DNA of 7,206 nt, taken from assembly GCA_022709445.1 (NCBI GenBank), contig JAKLIU010000103.1:1-7206 (forward strand), written 5' to 3'. The DNA is from Spirochaetota bacterium. GTDB taxonomy: Bacteria; Spirochaetota; Spirochaetia; Treponematales; UBA12059. Within the stretch, counting starts at the first letter, position 1; the number at the start of each line of letters is the position of its first letter. Position numbers and translations under genes: made by a program. Below the pieces are notes generated by a model, which was not told where the DNA came from, made no database searches, and saw nothing but the letters and a program-made list of their open reading frames with translations. This document shows positions 5,635 to 7,206 of this stretch, piece by piece.

Positions 5635-6873
5635 TCAGAACCGTACGCCGACGAACCACTTGGGCCAGGCGGTCACGGTGGCCCCGAACAGCTCGAAGGT
5701 GACGGCCGTGGGGTCGCCGAAGTCGCTGCGCAGGTATTCGGGAACCGGGCCCGAGCCGCCCACGGAGAAGTCCGTCTTGATGCCGAGGTACGGGCCGCGG
5801 CCGGTGCGGTCGCCCAGCCCGAACGAGCTGCGGAGGCTCCAGAAGGTGCCCGGCCAGTCGTACGAGGCCGGGGAGGCGCCTTGCCACAGGACCGCCGAGA
5901 GGGCGGACAGGCTGCCGTCCGTCACGGGGGTCTCGGCGCAGAGTTCCACGTCCGCGGTCATGAAGAGCACGCGGAAACGGTGGCCGATGCCCATGCCCAT
6001 GGTCGTGTTGGCCAGGCGGCCGTCGAACAGGGAGGAAGCGTCGGCGCCCAGGTAGAAGGAGGAGTACATGGCCGGGGTTCCGGAGCGGTAGGTCAGGTAG
6101 GCGGTGTCGGTGTCGAACTGCCAGTCGACGGCCAGGTCGTAGACGCCGTTGCCGATGATGTTGACCAGGCCGATGGCCAGGCCGTCCAGCTCGTCCGCGA
6201 TGTTGACCAGGCCTATCATCACCCCGTCGGCCTCGCCGGCTATGTTGAACACGCCCGCCAGCATGGCGCCGTCCAGTTTCTCCGCGATGTTGAAGACGCC
6301 TGCCGCCTGTACGCCGCTCACGGTGCCGCCGGCGATGTTGAACACGCCTGCCGCCTGGAAGAGGGACACGTCGCCCGCGGTCATGTTGAAGACTCCGGCG
6401 CCCTGGAAGCCGCTGACGTCGCCGCCGGTCATGTTGAATACGCCCGCGGACTGGAAGCCGCTGACGTCCCCGCCGGTCATGTTGAAGACTCCGGCTGCCT
6501 GGAAGCCATCGAGCCGGCCCAGGTTGATGTTGAAGACGCCGGCCAGCTGGATGCCGTCCACGCTGCCGGTCAGGCTGCCGACGGCGCCGAGGGCCAGCGA
6601 GGTATCGTAGATTCCAGGGGGGATGGACAGGCCGGGGACCAGCCCGATGAGCACGGGCATGTAATCGTAGTCCCCGAAATCGGCCCCATCGTCCTGCCAG
6701 TCGGCGTCTTGGGGGAGTTCGGCATCCCGGTCTTCCCCGTTTCCGGAGAAGTATTCGTCCCGGGCCGTCTGGAGGACGGAGTCGCCGGAGGGTTCGTCGG
6801 AGGCTTCCTGTGCCCACAACCCGGACTGCGCGGCCAGCGCCGCAGTCAAAAGGAAGAGCGCGATGCGTTTCAT
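5635..6873 (-). CDS. Exported AGVFN-repeat protein (LA_2272-like surface repeats), probable outer-membrane protein
   Basis: This 412-residue protein has a signal peptide (1-22: MKR, hydrophobic stretch, GLWAQ, then EASDE). An acidic region follows (about 23-70, rich in Asp and Glu). Residues 107-246 are nine tandem 14-16-residue repeats of the form G-x-Q-x-AGVFN-(I/M)-x-GG-x-V-S. The regular Gly/Asn and hydrophobic spacing suggests a beta-solenoid or repeated beta-strands. The repeats resemble those of LA_2272-type surface proteins of Leptospira (recognised from memory, not searched). The C-terminal part (about 247-412) has alternating aromatic and polar residues and ends WFVGVRF; a terminal Phe is typical of outer-membrane beta-barrels. 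No lipobox Cys is present near the signal peptide, so it is not an evident lipoprotein. ATG 6873 was chosen for its Shine-Dalgarno and signal peptide. Function is unknown; a surface or envelope role is inferred. Confidence 0.85.
   Translation of the reverse strand: MKRIALFLLTAALAAQSGLWAQEASDEPSGDSVLQTARDEYFSGNGEDRDAELPQDADWQDDGADFGDYDYMPVLIGLVPGLSIPPGIYDTSLALGAVGSLTGSVDGIQLAGVFNINLGRLDGFQAAGVFNMTGGDVSGFQSAGVFNMTGGDVSGFQGAGVFNMTAGDVSLFQAAGVFNIAGGTVSGVQAAGVFNIAEKLDGAMLAGVFNIAGEADGVMIGLVNIADELDGLAIGLVNIIGNGVYDLAVDWQFDTDTAYLTYRSGTPAMYSSFYLGADASSLFDGRLANTTMGMGIGHRFRVLFMTADVELCAETPVTDGSLSALSAVLWQGASPASYDWPGTFWSLRSSFGLGDRTGRGPYLGIKTDFSVGGSGPVPEYLRSDFGDPTAVTFELFGATVTAWPKWFVGVRF
6136..6555 (-). repeat. 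Nine in-frame tandem repeats (42-48 bases each) encoding AGVFN units
   Basis: The array codes for residues 107-246 of the exported protein. Units 1-5 and 9 are 16 residues, units 6 and 7 are 15, and unit 8 is 14. The middle units are close at DNA level: the 48-base windows 6380-6427 and 6428-6475 differ at 6 positions by my count. The last two units change AGVFN to IGLVN, so the array is most uniform in the middle and decays towards the C-terminal side. Confidence 0.9.
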
Positions 6874-6878
6874 GTTCA

Positions 6879-6883
6879 CTCCC
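6879..6883 (-). promoter_or_regulatory. Shine-Dalgarno of the AGVFN repeat-protein gene
   Basis: GGGAG on the minus strand lies 5 bases before ATG 6873 and supports that start, which coincides with the signal peptide. A longer in-frame reading reaches back to 6942 but would begin upstream of the predicted transcription start. Confidence 0.7.
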
Positions 6884-6902
6884 GTAGGCGAGTGGTGGAT
6901 TC

Positions 6903-6923
6903 GTGCCTCCTCAAGGAGCGCAC
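6903..6923 (-). promoter_or_regulatory. Leader hairpin of the AGVFN repeat-protein mRNA
   Basis: On the minus strand GTGC and CTCCT pair with AGGAG and GCAC as a 9-bp stem, with one bulged G and a 2-base apex (opening the last pair gives a 4-base loop). It begins at about +1 of the transcript predicted from the -10 box at 6936-6931. The CTCC arm could also pair with the downstream Shine-Dalgarno, so it may affect mRNA stability or translation. This is inferred from sequence only. Confidence 0.4.
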
Positions 6924-6930
6924 ACCGGCA

Positions 6931-6962
6931 ACTATACCGCATCCCGGCGGGGAAAACGACAG
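6931..6962 (-). promoter_or_regulatory. Predicted promoter of the AGVFN repeat-protein gene
   Basis: The -10 box is TATAGT (6936-6931, 5 of 6) on the minus strand. CTGTCG-T-TTTCC at 6962-6951 stands at the same spacing as the matching block before the FecR-domain gene. A canonical TTGACA is absent. Transcription would start near 6924 and leave a leader of about 50 bases. Confidence 0.55.
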
Positions 6963-6970
6963 GGAGCGAG

Positions 6971-7006
6971 AAAAAAGGGGTGCGACGGACCGCCCGGCCC
7001 GGTCCG
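6971..7006 (-). terminator. Rho-independent-type terminator after the right-edge gene
   Basis: On the minus strand CGGACCG (7006-7000) pairs with CGGTCCG (6992-6986) as a 7-bp stem around a 7-base loop. A run of six T (6976-6971) follows 9 bases later. It begins 4 bases after the stop codon of the right-edge gene. The gap between stem and T-run is longer than ideal. Confidence 0.5.
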
Positions 7007-7010
7007 GGTT

Positions 7011-7206
7011 TCAGCGGGCCACGGTCACCGAGTCGGACAGGTTGAAAGGCAGCGTGAAGGGCGGCAGGACTTCGAGGCCCATGTCCACGGTGACCGTGCC
7101 CTTGAGCCGGTAGGCCAGGCGCTCCAGGTTCATCACCTGGTCCAGGACCTGGCGGTTCATGGTGGTGAAGTTCATGGTCAGTTCCAGGGTGATGTCGGCG
7201 GAGCCC
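7011..7206 (-). CDS. C-terminal end of a LEA type 2-like protein (partial)
   Basis: The frame is open from the right edge to a TGA at 7013-7011, giving 64 visible residues; the start lies outside. The visible end reads as beta-strand-like alternation: ADITLELTMNF, a helix-like LDQVMNLERLAYRLKG, then GTVTVDMGLEVLPPFTLPF and a closing NLSDSVTVAR. The pattern 'Y-L-G-x-V-x-V ... LPF-x-L-x-D-x-V-x-V' resembles the end of the LEA type 2 (LEA14 / WHy-like) fold, small beta-sandwich proteins that in bacteria are usually exported or lipid-anchored. The match is by eye on a short fragment, so the family is tentative, although coding itself is likely. A terminator-like hairpin follows the stop. Confidence 0.55.
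   Translation of the reverse strand, partial: GSADITLELTMNFTTMNRQVLDQVMNLERLAYRLKGTVTVDMGLEVLPPFTLPFNLSDSVTVAR

Noticed and set aside
6136..6555. The regular repeats as a CRISPR array or intergenic repeat
   Set aside because: The units are contiguous without spacers, keep one reading frame and encode a consistent peptide repeat.
5498..6817. A 439-codon Arg/Gly/Pro-rich open frame on the minus strand overlapping the repeat gene in another frame
   Set aside because: The composition is typical of an out-of-frame reading of GC-rich DNA. It passes through a terminator hairpin and the next gene's promoter.
5881..7113. A 410-codon open frame on the plus strand opposite the AGVFN repeat gene, with its own repeats
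   Set aside because: Its His/Val/Ala/Glu repeats mirror the real repeat array on the other strand. It runs across the promoter, leader and terminator of the real genes and shows no signal peptide or known motif.

Overview
The window is GC-rich, gene-dense bacterial chromosome with no mobile element, CRISPR array, tRNA or rRNA that I can see. The best guess for the host is a high-GC member of the Spirochaetota. This is inferred from the mix of an exported FecR-domain protein with no sigma or anti-sigma partner, a surface protein with Leptospira LA_2272-like 'AGVFN' repeats, and a 7TM-PAS sensor. No marker gene proves it.

Layout. (1) Positions 1-1815, plus strand: the C-terminal part of SbcC, the Rad50-like DNA-repair ATPase, open at the left edge, with zinc hook and ATPase C-lobe visible. 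(2) Positions 1822-4270, minus strand: a two-gene unit. A 7TM-PAS sensor-like protein that ends in a Cys4 tail instead of a kinase overlaps by 8 bases the GTG start of an iron-containing alcohol dehydrogenase. The dehydrogenase and sbcC converge, with stop codons 6 bases apart. (3) Positions 4374-5501, minus strand: a secreted FecR-domain protein with its own promoter. (4) Positions 5635-6873, minus strand: an exported protein, probably in the outer membrane, with nine tandem 14-16-residue AGVFN-type repeats and its own promoter. (5) Positions 7011-7206, minus strand: the C-terminal end of a protein resembling the LEA type 2 fold, cut by the right edge.

How the parts relate. The sensor and the dehydrogenase are probably co-translated. 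The FecR and repeat-protein genes are separate transcription units, each preceded by a terminator-like hairpin. They look like a matched pair: both have a TATA(C/G)T -10 box, a TGTCG-N-TTTCC block at exactly the same distance upstream, a small hairpin near the predicted transcript 5' end, a good Shine-Dalgarno, and a signal peptide starting MKR and ending LWAQ. Shared expression, and perhaps a shared place in the envelope, is an inference from these similarities.

No stretch over 140 bases lacks a gene. The three longer gaps (4271-4373, 5502-5634, 6874-7010) hold promoters, leaders and terminator-like hairpins. I do not see a clearly new multi-gene system. The most interesting items are the kinase-less 7TM-PAS-Cys4 protein coupled to an alcohol dehydrogenase, the matched promoter and leader pair, and the AGVFN repeat protein.
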